NCBI GenBank assembly: GCA_964490275.1
Contig: CAZBBL010000129.1
Coordinates: 1-5,774, forward strand
Length of the DNA: 5,774 nt
Direction of reading: 5' to 3'
DNA from: JAGBWK01 sp964490275
GTDB lineage: Bacteria; Bacteroidota; Bacteroidia; Bacteroidales; Muribaculaceae
Position 1 is the first letter of the stretch; each line of letters starts with the position of its first letter. The notes under the pieces were generated by a model that worked only from the letters and a program-made list of their open reading frames with translations, was not told the DNA's origin and made no database searches. A program made the position numbers and the translations under genes. This document shows positions 5,664-5,774 of this stretch, in pieces.

Positions 5664-5669
5664 GGCGGC

Positions 5670-5738
5670 GGGCGAAATTAATTTCGCCCCTACAATGTGG
5701 ATGGAAACCTTTGAGGATTAGGCGTTTGATGGGTAGAC
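5670..5738 (+). repeat. R3 repeat, fifth copy, full length
   Basis: GGGCGAAAT-TA-ATTTCGCCC (5670-5689), then CTACAATG and a tail ending TTTGATGGGTAGAC. The tail aligns along its full length to unit three of the left array (268-336), which is also 69 bp, with 23 of the last 28 bases identical by eye. This fixes the size of the family element at about 68-69 bp. The remaining 36 bp of the window (5739-5774) hold no feature I can support. Confidence 0.8.
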
Positions 5739-5774
5739 CTATAAGACTTACAACAAGTTGGAGTTGTTGGCGAG

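Noticed and set aside
5633..5774. Plus-strand frame open to the window edge, starting in the R1D tail
   Set aside because: It consists almost wholly of R1 and R3 sequence in a frame not shared with a known gene; an open frame of this length is not evidence.
5749..5774. Possible 3' end of a minus-strand gene entering from the right
   Set aside because: Only eight codons before a TAA are visible, too few to support a call.
1..5774. Insertion sequence, tRNA or rRNA gene
   Set aside because: No transposase or integrase motif, cloverleaf or conserved rRNA segment was seen; the repeats carry no coding capacity of their own.

Overview
The window looks like chromosomal DNA from a member of the Bacteroidales; family and genus cannot be fixed by eye. 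Evidence for this is the exact Bacteroidetes-type -7 boxes (TAnnTTTG) before two genes, a lipoprotein with a DUF4369-like domain, a Bacteroidetes-style outer-membrane phospholipase, and an AAA_14/DUF4143 ATPase of a type often multicopy in this order.

Four genes are well supported. On the minus strand is pldA (347-1192), an outer-membrane phospholipase A1 with all catalytic residues. A 107-bp divergent intergenic region separates it from a plus-strand pair: a lipoprotein with a DUF4369-like N-terminus and a thioredoxin-like C-terminus lacking CXXC (1300-2271), followed after 4 bp by comM/yifB (2276-3847), an MCM/Mg-chelatase-type AAA+ ATPase linked to DNA branch migration during transformation. 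The fourth gene (3976-5229) is an AAA_14/DUF4143 ATPase, clearly more AT-rich than its neighbours and enclosed by copies of one palindromic repeat.

Everything else is dense intergenic repeat, here named R1, R2 and R3. R1 has a 39-bp dyad core around TGCCACATGTGGCA, with four copies (3860, 3936, 5230, 5559); two of them extend to a 107-bp unit. R2 is a ~100-bp element with two GC-rich hairpins (1-98 and 5345-5444). R3 is a ~68-bp element headed by GGGCGAAAT-NN-ATTTCGCCC, with three tandem units at 132-336 and single copies from 5478 and 5670. The order is R2-R3-R3-R3 / pldA / lipoprotein-comM / R1-promoter-R1 / ATPase / R1-R2-R3 / R1-R3.

The most interesting structure is the ATPase cassette. 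Copy R1A follows comM by 12 bp. The repeat tail supplies a -33 TTTG that pairs at 20-bp spacing with TATATTTG. Copy R1B lies in the predicted 5' leader and ends 1 bp before the ATG, and copy R1C starts at the stop codon. Comparing the two R1...R3 blocks at the right end also shows R2 as a discrete present/absent module of about 137 bp. These repeats, rather than the housekeeping genes, are the part worth following up; no complete new defence or metabolic system can be demonstrated from this window alone.
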